Shown in pieces: positions 32,408 through 41,608 of a DNA stretch of 64,000 nt. Source of the DNA: Methylobacterium sp. WSM2598 (lineage in GTDB: Bacteria; Pseudomonadota; Alphaproteobacteria; Rhizobiales; Beijerinckiaceae). A model generated the notes under the pieces. That model worked only from the letters and a program-made list of their open reading frames with translations. It had not been told where the DNA came from and ran no database searches. The position numbers were made by a program, and so were the translations under genes. Each line of letters begins with the position of its first letter. Position 1 is the stretch's first letter. The stretch covers positions 5,220,438 to 5,284,437 of the forward strand of contig NZ_KB900609.1 in the NCBI RefSeq assembly GCF_000379105.1, read 5' to 3'.

Positions 32408-34489
32408 ATGTCGTCTATCACGCTGTCTGCCGCCACGCGGCAGAACCTGCTGTCGTTGCAGGACACCGCCTCCCTCCTCGCCACCACCCAGAACCGCCTG
32501 GCGACGAGCAAGAAGGTCAACACCGCCCTCGACAACCCGACCAACTTCTTCACCGCCGACGGCCTCTCCTCCCGCTCGACCGCCCTGTCCTCCCTCCTCG
32601 ACAGCGTCTCGAACGGCATCCAGACCATCCAGGCCGCCAATACCGGCCTCACCAAGGTCCAGACCCTCACCGACCAGCTCAAGTCGGTGGCCCAGCAGGC
32701 CCTCGCCTCCGCCAATTCCTTCTCGGTCAAGGCCACCTCGGTCTCGACCGCGCTCACCGGCGCCTCGGCCCAGAACCTGCTCTCGACCGGCGCCACGCAG
32801 GCGGTCAGCGACACCGCCCTGAGCGCCAACGCCACCGCCACCGCCGCCACCGTCACGGCCGGCACCGCCTACAGCAACGGCGTCGCGACCTACACGGCCG
32901 GCTCCTACACGACCCTCACCGCCTCCGCGACCGTCACCCTCAACGGCACCGCGATCGCGCTCGCCACCGGCGACGACATCAACGCCGCCGTCACCAAGAT
33001 CAACGCGCAATCCGCCACCACCGGCGTCACCGTGGCGGCCTCCTCCGGCAAGCTCGTCTTCACCGGCAGCAATTCCGGCGCCCAGTTCACCTACGCGGCG
33101 ACCGGCTCCGAGACCGGCCTCGCGGCCAGCGGCACCACCACGAACGGCGCCGGCGCGTCCTCCACCACGCTGACCATCAACGGCACGACGATCACGGTCG
33201 CCACCGGCTCGACCGAGAGCCAGGTCATCAACGCCATCAACGCCGTCACCTCGACCACCGGCGTCACCGCCTCCGACAATAGCGGCAAGATCAAGCTGAC
33301 CGGCGCGGCGGACGGGTCGAGCATCACCGTCCAGGGCGGCACCGGCAGCCAGGTCGGCTTCGGGACGACGGCCTCGACCACGGCCGGCACCTTCTCGCCG
33401 AGCGCCGCCACCCTGGCGATCGCGGTCGGCTTCAAGGCCGGCGACAACTTCACGGTCAACGGCCAATCCGTCAACATCGCGGCCGGCGACACGCTCGGCT
33501 CCATCGCCCAGAAGGTCAGCACCGCCACCAGCGGCACCGTCTCGGCCAGCTACGACGCCACCAACCGCAAGTTCACCTTCACGGCCGCCGACACCAACAC
33601 CGCCATCACCCTCGGCAACGGCTCGACCGCGACCTCGCTGCTCTCCAACCTCGGCTTCAACTCGCCCACCACCTTCGCGGCGGGCCTGGGAGCGCCGGGC
33701 TCGAGCTCGGCCCTGGCGGGCAAGTCGCTGACCGTGCAGGTCGGCTCCGGCCCGAGCGCGACCTTCACCTTCGGCTCGGCGGCGGGCCAGATCTCGACCC
33801 TGACGCAGCTCAACAGCGCCCTGGCGGCGGCCAACGCCCAGGCCTCGATCGACACCGCGACCGGGCGGATCTCGATCACCACCGCCAACGACTCGGGCAC
33901 CGACGACCTCAAGATCACCGCCTCGGGCACCGGCAACCCGTTCAACTCCGGCACCTCGAGCGCGGTGATCGGCGGCGACGGGCTGACCGCGCGCAACGGG
34001 CTGGTGAGCACCTTCAACAACCTGCTGACCCAGATCGACCAGCTCGCGGCGGATTCGGGCTACAACGGCGTCAACCTGCTCGCCGGGGACACGCTGAAGA
34101 TCAGCTTCAACGAGAAGAACACGTCGACGCTGTCGGTGCAGGGCTCGACGGTGTCGTACACGCAGCTCGGCCTGAGCGTGCTGTCGCAGTCGGACTTTCA
34201 GGAGAACAGCGCGATCAACAAGGTGATCAAGTCGATCAACACGGCGGCGAGCTCGCTGAAGAGCCAGGCCTCGTCGCTGGGCGCGAACCTTGCGGTGGTG
34301 CAGAACCGTCAGGACTTCACCAAGCAGATGATCAACGTGCTCGACACGGGTGCGGCGAACCTGACCAACGCGGACCTGAACGAGGAGGCGGCGAACTCTC
34401 AGGCGCTGTCGACGCGCAACTCGCTCGGCATCTCGGCGCTGTCGCTGGCCAACCAGGCGCAGCAGAGCGTGCTGCAGCTCCTGCGCTGA
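32408..34489 (+). CDS. Flagellin with large variable central domain
   Basis: 693 aa, much longer than the 270-400 aa of many alphaproteobacterial flagellins. The N-terminal D0/D1 part (residues 1-140) starts SSITLSAATRQNLLSLQDTA and has DNPTNFFTADGLSSRS. The C-terminal part from about 535 ends RNSLGISALSLANQAQQSVL. Between them lie roughly 400 Thr/Ser/Gly-rich residues with recurrent short beta-type units (TVTLNGTAIALATGDDIN, TLTINGTTITVATGSTES), like flagellin hook-IN repeats. This surface-exposed insert probably forms extra filament domains. Confidence 0.93.
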   Translation: MSSITLSAATRQNLLSLQDTASLLATTQNRLATSKKVNTALDNPTNFFTADGLSSRSTALSSLLDSVSNGIQTIQAANTGLTKVQTLTDQLKSVAQQALASANSFSVKATSVSTALTGASAQNLLSTGATQAVSDTALSANATATAATVTAGTAYSNGVATYTAGSYTTLTASATVTLNGTAIALATGDDINAAVTKINAQSATTGVTVAASSGKLVFTGSNSGAQFTYAATGSETGLAASGTTTNGAGASSTTLTINGTTITVATGSTESQVINAINAVTSTTGVTASDNSGKIKLTGAADGSSITVQGGTGSQVGFGTTASTTAGTFSPSAATLAIAVGFKAGDNFTVNGQSVNIAAGDTLGSIAQKVSTATSGTVSASYDATNRKFTFTAADTNTAITLGNGSTATSLLSNLGFNSPTTFAAGLGAPGSSSALAGKSLTVQVGSGPSATFTFGSAAGQISTLTQLNSALAAANAQASIDTATGRISITTANDSGTDDLKITASGTGNPFNSGTSSAVIGGDGLTARNGLVSTFNNLLTQIDQLAADSGYNGVNLLAGDTLKISFNEKNTSTLSVQGSTVSYTQLGLSVLSQSDFQENSAINKVIKSINTAASSLKSQASSLGANLAVVQNRQDFTKQMINVLDTGAANLTNADLNEEAANSQALSTRNSLGISALSLANQAQQSVLQLLR

Positions 34490-34516
34490 TCGGCGCCGCA
34501 CTTCGCGAGGACGACG

Positions 34517-34549
34517 CGGCCGGGGCCTCGCCCCGGCCGTGAGGCTTTT
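34517..34549 (+). terminator. Flagellin terminator hairpin
   Basis: CGGCCGGGGC-CTC-GCCCCGGCCG is a perfect 10-bp stem with a three-base loop, 27 bases after the flagellin stop, followed by a short TTTT. Confidence 0.75.
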
Positions 34550-34553
34550 GGCT

Positions 34554-34594
34554 TCGCATGATTTGAGCCGGCGACCGCTCCGGCGAATGTCGCT
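34554..34594. repeat. Rhizobiales-type intergenic repeat, copy 2
   Basis: GCATGATTTGAGCCGGCGAC then CGCTCCGGCGAATG matches the core of the element at 8195-8240 (CCGGTGACCACTTCGGCGAATG) at about 18 of 22 positions. It lies between the flagellin and the GlcG-type gene, overlapping the 3' end of the latter. Confidence 0.5.
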
Positions 34595-35127
34595 CAGCGC
34601 GCCCTCATCGCCTCCACGCCGGCCCGCGCCACCTGGTCGTCCTGGACCGGGAGCACGCCGGACACCCCGATGGCGCCGACGAGCTTGCCGTCCGCCTCCA
34701 GCGGGTAGCCGCCCTCGTAGGCGCTGATGCCCGGCAGCGTGAGGACGCGCAGCCCGACGCCGCCGTTGGCGAGCGCATCCTGCAGCGCCTTGCCGGGCCG
34801 GCGGTAGTTGATCGCCGTGACGGCCTTCTGGGTGGCGACCTCGATGCTTCCGTACTGGGTGTTGTCGAGCTTCTCGAACAGAACGAGGTGACCGGTGCTG
34901 TCCACGATCGCGACGGCCACTGGCCAGCCGTTCCGCTTCGCCTCCGCCTCGGCGCCCTCGGCGACCCTGCGCGCGGTGTCGAGGCTCAGGGGAGGCCCGT
35001 AGGGCGGGATCGCTTGCTGCGCCGGGGCCGGGACCGCCTGCTGCGCGCGACCGGACGGTGCCAGGGCGGTGCAGCCAAGGACAATGCAACCAAGTAAAAA
35101 TGACATCGAGAGCGCCTTGCGGGCCAT
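34594..35127 (-). CDS. GlcG/HbpS heme-binding-like protein, exported
   Basis: 177 aa. The hydrophobic N-terminus (MSFLLGCIVLGCTALAP) is a signal peptide, with a possible lipobox VLGC around residue 19. The mature part has the GlcG/HbpS core: LDTARRVAEGAEAEAKRNGW, VAIVDSTGHLVLFEKLD and GGYPLEADGKLVGAIGVSG. The family includes extracellular heme-binding HbpS and glycolate-locus GlcG. Its role here is unknown, and there are no glycolate or heme genes nearby. Confidence 0.88.
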   Translation of the reverse strand: MARKALSMSFLLGCIVLGCTALAPSGRAQQAVPAPAQQAIPPYGPPLSLDTARRVAEGAEAEAKRNGWPVAVAIVDSTGHLVLFEKLDNTQYGSIEVATQKAVTAINYRRPGKALQDALANGGVGLRVLTLPGISAYEGGYPLEADGKLVGAIGVSGVLPVQDDQVARAGVEAMRAR

Positions 35128-36196
35128 GTTTTTCCTCCCTGGGTCGGGTATGTGACAGTCCCGCCCTCGACCATCTTAAGTTGAGACGGATCCGTGGGAA
35201 AGTCTGCCTCGCACCCGAGGAAAGGGAGGGGTGGTCACCTCGCCAGCCCCGGCGCGGCGAAGCCCTCGGCAGGGCCGCCGCGACCGCCCACGGGCTCCTC
35301 GCCGGCTCGGCCCTCGCAACGGGGATGCGGCAATCGGGACGGAGATTCACGCTCGGAAACCTGACCATCGTCAGCATCCGGGCGGCGCTGAGGTGCAAGG
35401 ATTGCCGCTCCGTTCCCGGGCCCACGCGCGCACGGGCGTGACCGCGCAAGCCCTCGCGGAGGCCGCCGCCGAGGTGGCTTCGAGGCGCGATTGAGAGGCT
35501 GAACCCATGCTATCGACAGGCTTTGCGCTCGGACTTTTCGCTCTGCTCCGGACGGGCGGGGTCACGATCCCCGTGGATTTACCGCGATGCCTCCCCGAGG
35601 CGCCGATCATCGCGAGCCCCGGAGGGGATTGCAGGGGCCGGCCACAGCAAGGTTCTGCCGTACTGGCTCAACTTGAGGAGCGGGCCGGCAACGGGGTCCA
35701 ACGTGGGACCGGGCCGCGCAGTCCGCGCGCGTCCCGCGACGTCCCGAGCCCTTCCCGCGTGCACCAGAACGGGAAGCCCGTATCCGCGGTCAACGCCTCG
35801 CGCGACGACGAGAGCGGGACCGAAGGGCGCGTGAGCCGGCTCATCAGGCAGGGCAACATGCTTGGAAGGTCGATCTGCTCCAGTTGCAATTAGGGGTGAG
35901 CGGGATCGCCCCGCCACGACGGGGCCGAAGGTGTGCCCCGCACGCCGGCCGCAGCGGGACCATCCGCGACCGGTCGCATCCATGCCCCGTCACGCCGGTC
36001 CGGCGCCCCGGCCGGACCGGGTCCGAGGTCGTCCGGGGACGGGCCGCGGGTCCCGCACCTGATCCCGTGTCCCGGCGCGCACCGACGCGCCGCCCCGCGC
36101 GGGGTCGGGACCGGCCCCCGCCCGGCTTGCGCCGCTTCCCATGATCGCGCCGCTTCGGGCAGCGAGACCGCCGCGAAGCTCTGATCGACCTGGGCG
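35128..36196. other. 1.1-kb region with no convincing gene
   Basis: A frame from ATG 35507 to 35893 (128 aa) starts with a hydrophobic stretch (MLSTGFALGLFALLRTGG) but then becomes low-complexity and has a weak ribosome site, so it is only a possible gene. Near 35390 a short RCKDC-like string occurs in an open frame without a clear start. The left 90 bases probably hold the glcG-type promoter. I see no RNA gene or repeat. Confidence 0.35.
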
Positions 36197-36212
36197 TTAA
36201 CCTTTTTTTAAC
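36197..36212 (+). promoter_or_regulatory. CtrA-type binding site
   Basis: TTAACCTTTTTTTAAC fits the CtrA consensus TTAA-N7-TTAAC exactly. It lies 70 bases upstream of the small membrane protein gene at 36282, in an AT-rich island (GATTTGAACTGACCAATCCT follows). Cell-cycle or motility control by CtrA is therefore likely for that gene. Confidence 0.55.
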
Positions 36213-36281
36213 GATTTGAACTGACCAATCCTTAATATCTGCAGCCTAGAGGCTACAGGCTTCGCGGTTGGCGAGGACCCT

Positions 36282-36560
36282 ATGTTCCTGCTTGTCTTTG
36301 CCGCCCTTGGTGGCGGGTTAACGACCGCGGTTCTCATGAGGGACTACGGTGCTCTCGGTGCGCTGCTCGCCGCTCCGCTTGGTGGCAGCGCCTGTGCCGT
36401 TCTCGCCGGCTTGGGCTTGGCCATGAGGCGCGGGCCCGAGGCGCCGACGCTTCCTGCCCTCGACGAGCAGACCGATGCGATGGTGGCTGCATTGCGCGAG
36501 GTGTCCGCGCGTTCTGGTGCGAGCGGCACCGCGCCGGGCGAGCGGCGGGGGGCGGCCTGA
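36282..36560 (+). CDS. Small inner-membrane protein
   Basis: 92 aa with two transmembrane helices (MFLLVFAALGGGLTTAVL and LGALLAAPLGGSACAVLAGL) and a soluble tail of about 40 residues (LDEQTDAMVAALREVSA). GAGGAC precedes the ATG. No family is recognised. The CtrA-type box upstream and the AT-rich promoter region support it as a real, regulated gene. Confidence 0.65.
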   Translation: MFLLVFAALGGGLTTAVLMRDYGALGALLAAPLGGSACAVLAGLGLAMRRGPEAPTLPALDEQTDAMVAALREVSARSGASGTAPGERRGAA

Positions 36561-36939
36561 CCCAGCACCGCTCGCGGGCCTGACCGGCCTCCACCTTCCC
36601 GGCCGGGCCGCCCGCCACCGCGGCGAGGTGTCCGTGGGCCGGGGGGCAGCGTCCGGGTCGCGCCGTCTCGGCCGCCACGACGCCGCGCACCGCCGGGCCC
36701 GCGGCGGTGAACGGGGGCCCAGTGCTCCAGGGCAACCCGCTTCGCGGTCTGGTGCGGGGTCCGGGAGGGGAGGGGGACTCGGGTCTCGCTCGCCGCGGCG
36801 TACGACGCCCCGTCGGGCGGCCCATCCGCGCGAAACGATCGATCGTGAGTTCGCACGGTCCGCCGCGCGCCGCGCGCGTCGAGGTGATCACGTCCGTGCA
36901 GCCGCTGATCGCCCTGTTCAAGGACGCCCGGGTATTGCC
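36561..36939. other. Intergenic region, no gene recognised
   Basis: About 380 bases between the small membrane protein and the 3' end of the TPR-caspase gene. Several frames are open by base composition only. A GTG frame at 36707-36943 ends VQPLIALFKDARVLP but has no ribosome site. Confidence 0.35.
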
Positions 36940-39900
36940 CTAGCGCACGTTGAAGAAATAATCCTCACCCCCGAGCGCGCCATACACGAAAGGTTCCTGC
37001 TTGCGCCCCGTGCCCGACATGACGTCATCGTGCACGATCCCGAACATCTTGCGGATTTCTATGCCAGGTCGCGCGATGTTCCTGATCAGCGCGGTCGCGA
37101 AGGGACTATTTTCACGGCCATCCTGCGCATCCAGGGCAACCTGGCCATGCTTGGCTGCGAACGCCACCAGCGTGCCGCTCGTCTCCGGCTCGACCTTCGC
37201 CAAGCCTCGTCCCACCGAACGCCAAGCGACCGTGCGCGTCATCTGCTGCAGGAACGGGTTATCCCGACACGCATCCAAGATCACGAGGCGAAGCTTTCGC
37301 GCGCCTTCGATGCTGCTCAGAACCTGATCAAGCGGAACCGCCTCAAATTGGACGGCTCGATCCGTTTTCAGCCGCGCATCGATCGGAACGATGTAATTCA
37401 GGCCGCCGACTTCTATGCCGTGACCCGCGTAGTAAACAACGGCCCAATCGGCCTGATCAGCTTCGGCGGAGAAATTGTTCAGAGCTCTTCGCAGGTCATC
37501 ATAGCGGAGGTCATTCTCCAGATGGACGATCTTGAAGCCAGCTTCACGCAACGAGCGCGCGATGGCCCTGGCATCTCGCGTCGGGTTCTCGAGAGAGGCC
37601 ACGGAGGCATACGCACCGTTGCCGATCACCAGGGCCACGCGCGTCTCCGACACCGGTGCGGCGGCGGAAACCGGGGGCGGGGCCACGACCGGAGGGGCAT
37701 GGACGGCCGCGACAACCGAGGCAGCCGAAGCCTGACCCGCTCGACCTTCCTGCGCCACGCGGCGGGCCGCGAGGAAGGCCGGATCATTCTCGAACTCGGG
37801 TTTCAGCCGGGCAGCCTCGGCGAAATCCGCGAGAGCCCGGTCCGCCTCGCCTTTCGCGTGGAAGGTGAGGCCCCGATCTTGGTACGCTTCAGCATATCTG
37901 GGGTTGAGGCGTATGGCTTCAGTTAAATCCGCGACACTGCGTTCAAGGTCTCCTTTGAGCCGCAGCACTGTCCCGCGGTGATAATAAGAATTCGCCAAGT
38001 CGGGCTTAATCAGAATGGCCTTATCGTAGTCGGCGATTGCCAGATCGTACTCACCTCTGTTTTGGAAACTGAAGCCGCGATTGTTGTAAGCTGTTGCGGA
38101 CCTGGGATCAATTTGCAAGGCACGATCATAATCGGCGATTGCTCGATCATATTCTCCCTTCTTATGGAAGGCGAATCCACGATTGATGAACCCGGTTGAA
38201 TACATCTGATCGATTTGCAGGGCGCGGTCGTAGTCGATGATTGCCCGGTCGTACTCTCCTTGTTCATGAAAACATAATCCGCGGTTATTGTAGGCAATCA
38301 CAGAATTTTGGTCGGTCTGAAGCGCTTGATTATAGTCGGAGATCGCTCGCGCGTGCTCGCCTTTGCGGCGGTATGCGTCTCCGCGATTGATGTAAGCAGC
38401 AATATACCAAGGATTCAGCTGTAAGGCTTGATCGTAATTTGCAATAGCTCGGTCGTATTCACCTTTGTCCTGAAACGCTAACCCGCGGCTATTATAAGCA
38501 CCCACGTATTTCGGGTTGAGCTGCAGGGCTTGATCATAGCTTGCAATTGCCCGATCATGCTCGTGCCGAAGGCGCAAAATATCCGCGCGATTGTTCAAGG
38601 CGATGGCGTCCTTCGGATTGAGGCGCAAGGCCTGATCATAGTCCGCGATTGCGCGATCGTACTCACCCTTGTCCTGAAAGGCACGCCCACGGTTCGCGTA
38701 AACCGTCGCAGATTTCGGATCGAGCAACAAGGCTTTGTCGTAATCCGCGATCGCAAGGGTCGGCTCACCTTTGCTGACGAGGGCAAAGCCGCGATTGTTG
38801 TAAGCGGCCACGAACCTTGGGTCGAGCCGAATGACTTGTTCATAATCCTCGATTGCCCGGTTGTATTGAGCCTTATTCTGGAAGGCCAGACCTCGACCAT
38901 TGTAGGCTTTGGCGTAGTTTGGGCTTAAGCGAAGGGCCTGATTGTAATCGGCGATCGCGACGTCGTACTCGCCTTTGCTCCGGAAGGCATCCCCGCGGTT
39001 CGCAAAGGCGAAAACGTATTTCGGATCGAGTCGCAAGGCTTGATCGTAATCCATGATGGCGCGGTCATACTCACCTTTGTTCTGAAGGGCGACTCCACGC
39101 CCATTATAGGCAAATGCGTAATTCGGATTGATCTGGAGAGCATGGCCATAGTCTCCGATCGCCCGATCGTAGTCACCCTTGCTCACAAAGGCATCGCCAC
39201 GATTGACGAGCGCGACCACGTATCTCGGGTCAATCTGCAGCGCTGAATTATAGTCCGCAATCGCGCGGTCGTACTCTCCTTTGTTGTAGGACACGAAGCC
39301 TCGATTGTTGTAGGCAATCTTCGATTTTGGATTTAACTGCAAGGCTTGGTTATAATTCTCAATTGCAGAATCGTACTGACCTTTGATCCTGAACACATCT
39401 CCGCGGTTGATGAGAGCGATCGTGTAGCCCGGATCGAGAGTGAGCGCTTGGTTGTAATCGGCAACAGCTCGGTCGTATTCGCCTTTGCCCTGGAACGCGA
39501 GCCCGCGATTGTTGTAAGATACCACCGACCTGGGATCGATCTGCAGGACTTGATTATAGTCCGCGATCGCACGATCATACTCGCCCTTGCTTCGAAACGC
39601 ATCCCCGCGGTTGAGCGCGGCGCTCAGGTATTTAGGGTCGAGCCGCAAAGCTTGATTGTAATCCGCGATGGCCCGATCGTATTCCTCCTTGCTGAAGAAT
39701 GCGAGCCCACGATTATTATATACGGCTGCCTTGTCGGAGCTCAGCTTGATTGAGCGATTATAGTCTGCAATCGCTCGATCGTATTCTCCCTTATGATAAA
39801 ATGCATCACCGCGATTGTTAAAGGCGACTACTGAATTTGGATCGATCTGCAAGGCATGATCATAATCGGCGATCGCGCGATCGTAGTCACCCTTGTTTCG

Positions 39901-40110
39901 AAAGGCGAAACCGCGATTGATGTAGGCTGACACCAGTTTGGGATTGAGCCGCAGGGCAAGATTGAATTCGGCGATTGCTTTCTCATGCTCGCCTCGATTT
40001 TGCAGTTCGAAGCCGCGAGCATTGTGGCCAATCGCGTCCAACGCCCGGGCCCCCGAACTCGCCTGGCCGAGGAGCCCTAAGGCAAGCACCAAGGCAGTTG
40101 CTTTGCGCAT
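36940..40110 (-). CDS. Exported TPR-repeat protein with C-terminal caspase (peptidase C14) domain
   Basis: 1056 aa from ATG 40110; the frame stays open upstream but there it contains a transposase remnant. Residues 1-25 are a signal peptide (RKATALVLALGLLGQASSGA). About 22 consecutive 34-residue TPRs of the form YNNRGxAFxxKGEYDRAIADY fill residues 27-775. After a Pro/Ala linker, a caspase fold runs from about 822 to the end, with VALVIGNGAY, catalytic His near 897 in VYYAGHGIEV and catalytic Cys near 948 in VILDACRDNPF, then GTLVAFAAKHG. Both catalytic residues are present. It is probably a periplasmic protein-binding protease of unknown target. The repeat DNA is less GC-rich than its surroundings. 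Confidence 0.92.
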   Translation of the reverse strand: MRKATALVLALGLLGQASSGARALDAIGHNARGFELQNRGEHEKAIAEFNLALRLNPKLVSAYINRGFAFRNKGDYDRAIADYDHALQIDPNSVVAFNNRGDAFYHKGEYDRAIADYNRSIKLSSDKAAVYNNRGLAFFSKEEYDRAIADYNQALRLDPKYLSAALNRGDAFRSKGEYDRAIADYNQVLQIDPRSVVSYNNRGLAFQGKGEYDRAVADYNQALTLDPGYTIALINRGDVFRIKGQYDSAIENYNQALQLNPKSKIAYNNRGFVSYNKGEYDRAIADYNSALQIDPRYVVALVNRGDAFVSKGDYDRAIGDYGHALQINPNYAFAYNGRGVALQNKGEYDRAIMDYDQALRLDPKYVFAFANRGDAFRSKGEYDVAIADYNQALRLSPNYAKAYNGRGLAFQNKAQYNRAIEDYEQVIRLDPRFVAAYNNRGFALVSKGEPTLAIADYDKALLLDPKSATVYANRGRAFQDKGEYDRAIADYDQALRLNPKDAIALNNRADILRLRHEHDRAIASYDQALQLNPKYVGAYNSRGLAFQDKGEYDRAIANYDQALQLNPWYIAAYINRGDAYRRKGEHARAISDYNQALQTDQNSVIAYNNRGLCFHEQGEYDRAIIDYDRALQIDQMYSTGFINRGFAFHKKGEYDRAIADYDRALQIDPRSATAYNNRGFSFQNRGEYDLAIADYDKAILIKPDLANSYYHRGTVLRLKGDLERSVADLTEAIRLNPRYAEAYQDRGLTFHAKGEADRALADFAEAARLKPEFENDPAFLAARRVAQEGRAGQASAASVVAAVHAPPVVAPPPVSAAAPVSETRVALVIGNGAYASVASLENPTRDARAIARSLREAGFKIVHLENDLRYDDLRRALNNFSAEADQADWAVVYYAGHGIEVGGLNYIVPIDARLKTDRAVQFEAVPLDQVLSSIEGARKLRLVILDACRDNPFLQQMTRTVAWRSVGRGLAKVEPETSGTLVAFAAKHGQVALDAQDGRENSPFATALIRNIARPGIEIRKMFGIVHDDVMSGTGRKQEPFVYGALGGEDYFFNVR

Positions 40111-40394
40111 GGCTTCACCCCATGGCGAGAGCACCTGTCGCAACCTCGCGGCGTCGGTTAAGTTTGCAGTATACAGCAATCGCGTTGGCGGATCCATGTG
40201 AGCGGCGCGTCTGGTCGGGCGATGCTCTCCGGATCCGTAAGCCGTCACTGACCAACCGTCGCTCGTGTCTGCGCCCGTCCGCGTCTTCGCCGCCTGCCCT
40301 TGCGCCCTGAACGCTCGCGCCTGCCGTCGATGGTGGCCGGACCCGAGCACTGTCGGCATCGAAGGAGCTCGGCGGGCACCGAGCGAAGCGCGAC

Positions 40395-40640
40395 GTCCCG
40401 GGCTTGCCGGCTTCGACCTCCGGGAGGCGGGCGACGCCGCGACGCTCCAGGCCGTCCACGGAGCGGGAGCGGCGGCGCATCGCGGCGGAAGGCGGCGGTG
40501 ATGGCCTCGTCCTCCCCCTGAGCATGGTGGGCCGCCGCGCCAGAGGCCTCCTCCGGGCGTCGGCCGTGATCGCGCGCGCCACTTCTGCACTGTGGTCGGA
40601 CTGACGCCAGAGCGCTTGGCCGGCGCCCTTGCGCGCCCTC
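40395..40640 (-). pseudogene. IS481-family transposase remnant
   Basis: Pieces of an IS481 transposase N-terminus lie in three frames: AKRSGVSPTTVQKWRAR (helix-turn-helix, about 40570-40620), EDEAITAAFRRDAPPLPL (about 40460-40514) and RGVARLPEVEAGKPG (about 40397-40441). In intact family members these follow each other in one frame. At least two frameshifts and the lack of a catalytic domain mark it as a decayed fragment. Confidence 0.7.
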
Positions 40641-40865
40641 CGCCCGGCCGGGTCGCGAGACGGGCTGCCGGTATCCCGAACGTGCCCGCCGGAGCGATGC
40701 GGGCGCGGCTGCGAGGTGAGGGTCGGCGGGCGGTCGCCTTGGGCTCAGTCGTGCGGCACGGCCGTGACGAACCCGGCCCATCGCGCCTCTCCCGCGGAGT
40801 GGTGATCGGCCGTACCACCGCACCGCGGGATCAACCACCAGCTCGGCCGGCAGCGGGTCCGATCG

Positions 40866-41144
40866 TCAGCGACGGCAGCTTCCCCAGTGGAGAAAACGTC
40901 CGGTTTGCCGATTGTAGCAGAACACTCGCGGGCGGTATGCGCGACGTTGACAGGATCCCCAATGGAGGAATCGCCCGGTTCGCCGATTGTAGCAGAAAAC
41001 CCGCACATCCTGGATCAGCGGGTTTTCCCGCAGAGACTCGAGAATTGCCGCACCCTGGACTGGCGCACTCCACGCGCTGGACGGGCTGCACAGCACGACG
41101 CCAGCTATCGCTGCTATGAACACCCATCGGCCATGTATCGCCAT
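40866..41144 (-). CDS. Secreted peptide with duplicated VFCYNRxTGRFLHWGSC motif
   Basis: 92 aa. ATG 41144 is placed by AGGAGG five bases upstream (a GTG two codons earlier overlaps that site). Residues 1-28 are a signal peptide (WVFIAAIAGVVLCSPSSAWS-AP). The rest is a linker and two copies of RVFCYNRxTGRFLHWGSC, about 25 residues apart near 48-65 and 73-90, each with two Cys that could form a disulfide. The copies are nearly identical in protein but differ at many third codon positions, so selection keeps the sequence. No family is recognised. Confidence 0.75.
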   Translation of the reverse strand: MAIHGRWVFIAAIAGVVLCSPSSAWSAPVQGAAILESLRENPLIQDVRVFCYNRRTGRFLHWGSCQRRAYRPRVFCYNRQTGRFLHWGSCRR

Positions 41145-41369
41145 AGACACCTCCTGATGGGGCCTATCGCTAAGCGGTCTTGCTTGCTGTCATCATAGAG
41201 AATGGCGCCCTCATGCGCAAGACCAGCATTGATGTAAGTCTATCATGGGCTTTGACCTGCTCCCCGTTTTCATGCCACGCGGAGGTTGGGTCTGTTCCTG
41301 TTCTGTCCCTTGCGGGGCGGGCAGGCCACGGGCCGGGGGCGTGGAGCCCCCACGCGGCGCAGCCGGTTC

Positions 41370-41500
41370 TCGTCCTCCAGCTTCGCCAAGCTCAAGCGGT
41401 TCCGGCGTGTGGCTACCCGCTACGAGAGGGCGGCCCGCAACTATGCCGCCGTCGTCACCCTCGCCGCCATCGTCCTCTGGATCCGGTCAGTGCCCACACC
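41370..41500 (+). pseudogene. IS5-family transposase C-terminal remnant
   Basis: The segment FAKLKRFRRVATRYERAARN followed by YAAVVTLAAIVLWIR matches the conserved C-terminus of IS5-group transposases (KLKxFRRIATRYDK...). No catalytic core or start is present. Together with the IS481 remnant it marks 40.1-41.6 kb as a patch of decayed insertions. Confidence 0.7.
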
Positions 41501-41502
41501 GC

Positions 41503-41608
41503 CTAGAGCAGGGTTCGATCAAGTTGCAACGGAACCCTGCTCTAGGTCTTTGATTTTGCCGCATCCTCTTCGACGAACCGGTATCCACTTCGTCGGAAAA
41601 TGCTCTAG
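41503..41608. repeat. Rhizobiales-type intergenic palindromic element, full copy
   Basis: CTAGAGCAGGGTTC (41503-41516) pairs perfectly with GAACCCTGCTCTAG (41532-41545). A second hairpin CGACGAA (41571-41577)/TTCGTCG (41589-41595) encloses CCGGTATCCAC, and the element ends in TGCTCTAG. This two-hairpin design is, to my knowledge, a common dispersed element in Rhizobiales genomes. Confidence 0.8.

Noticed and set aside
37800..40100. Periodic 102-bp DNA pattern resembling a non-coding repeat array
   Set aside because: It is the coding sequence of 34-residue TPRs in one continuous frame with a signal peptide and a catalytic domain.
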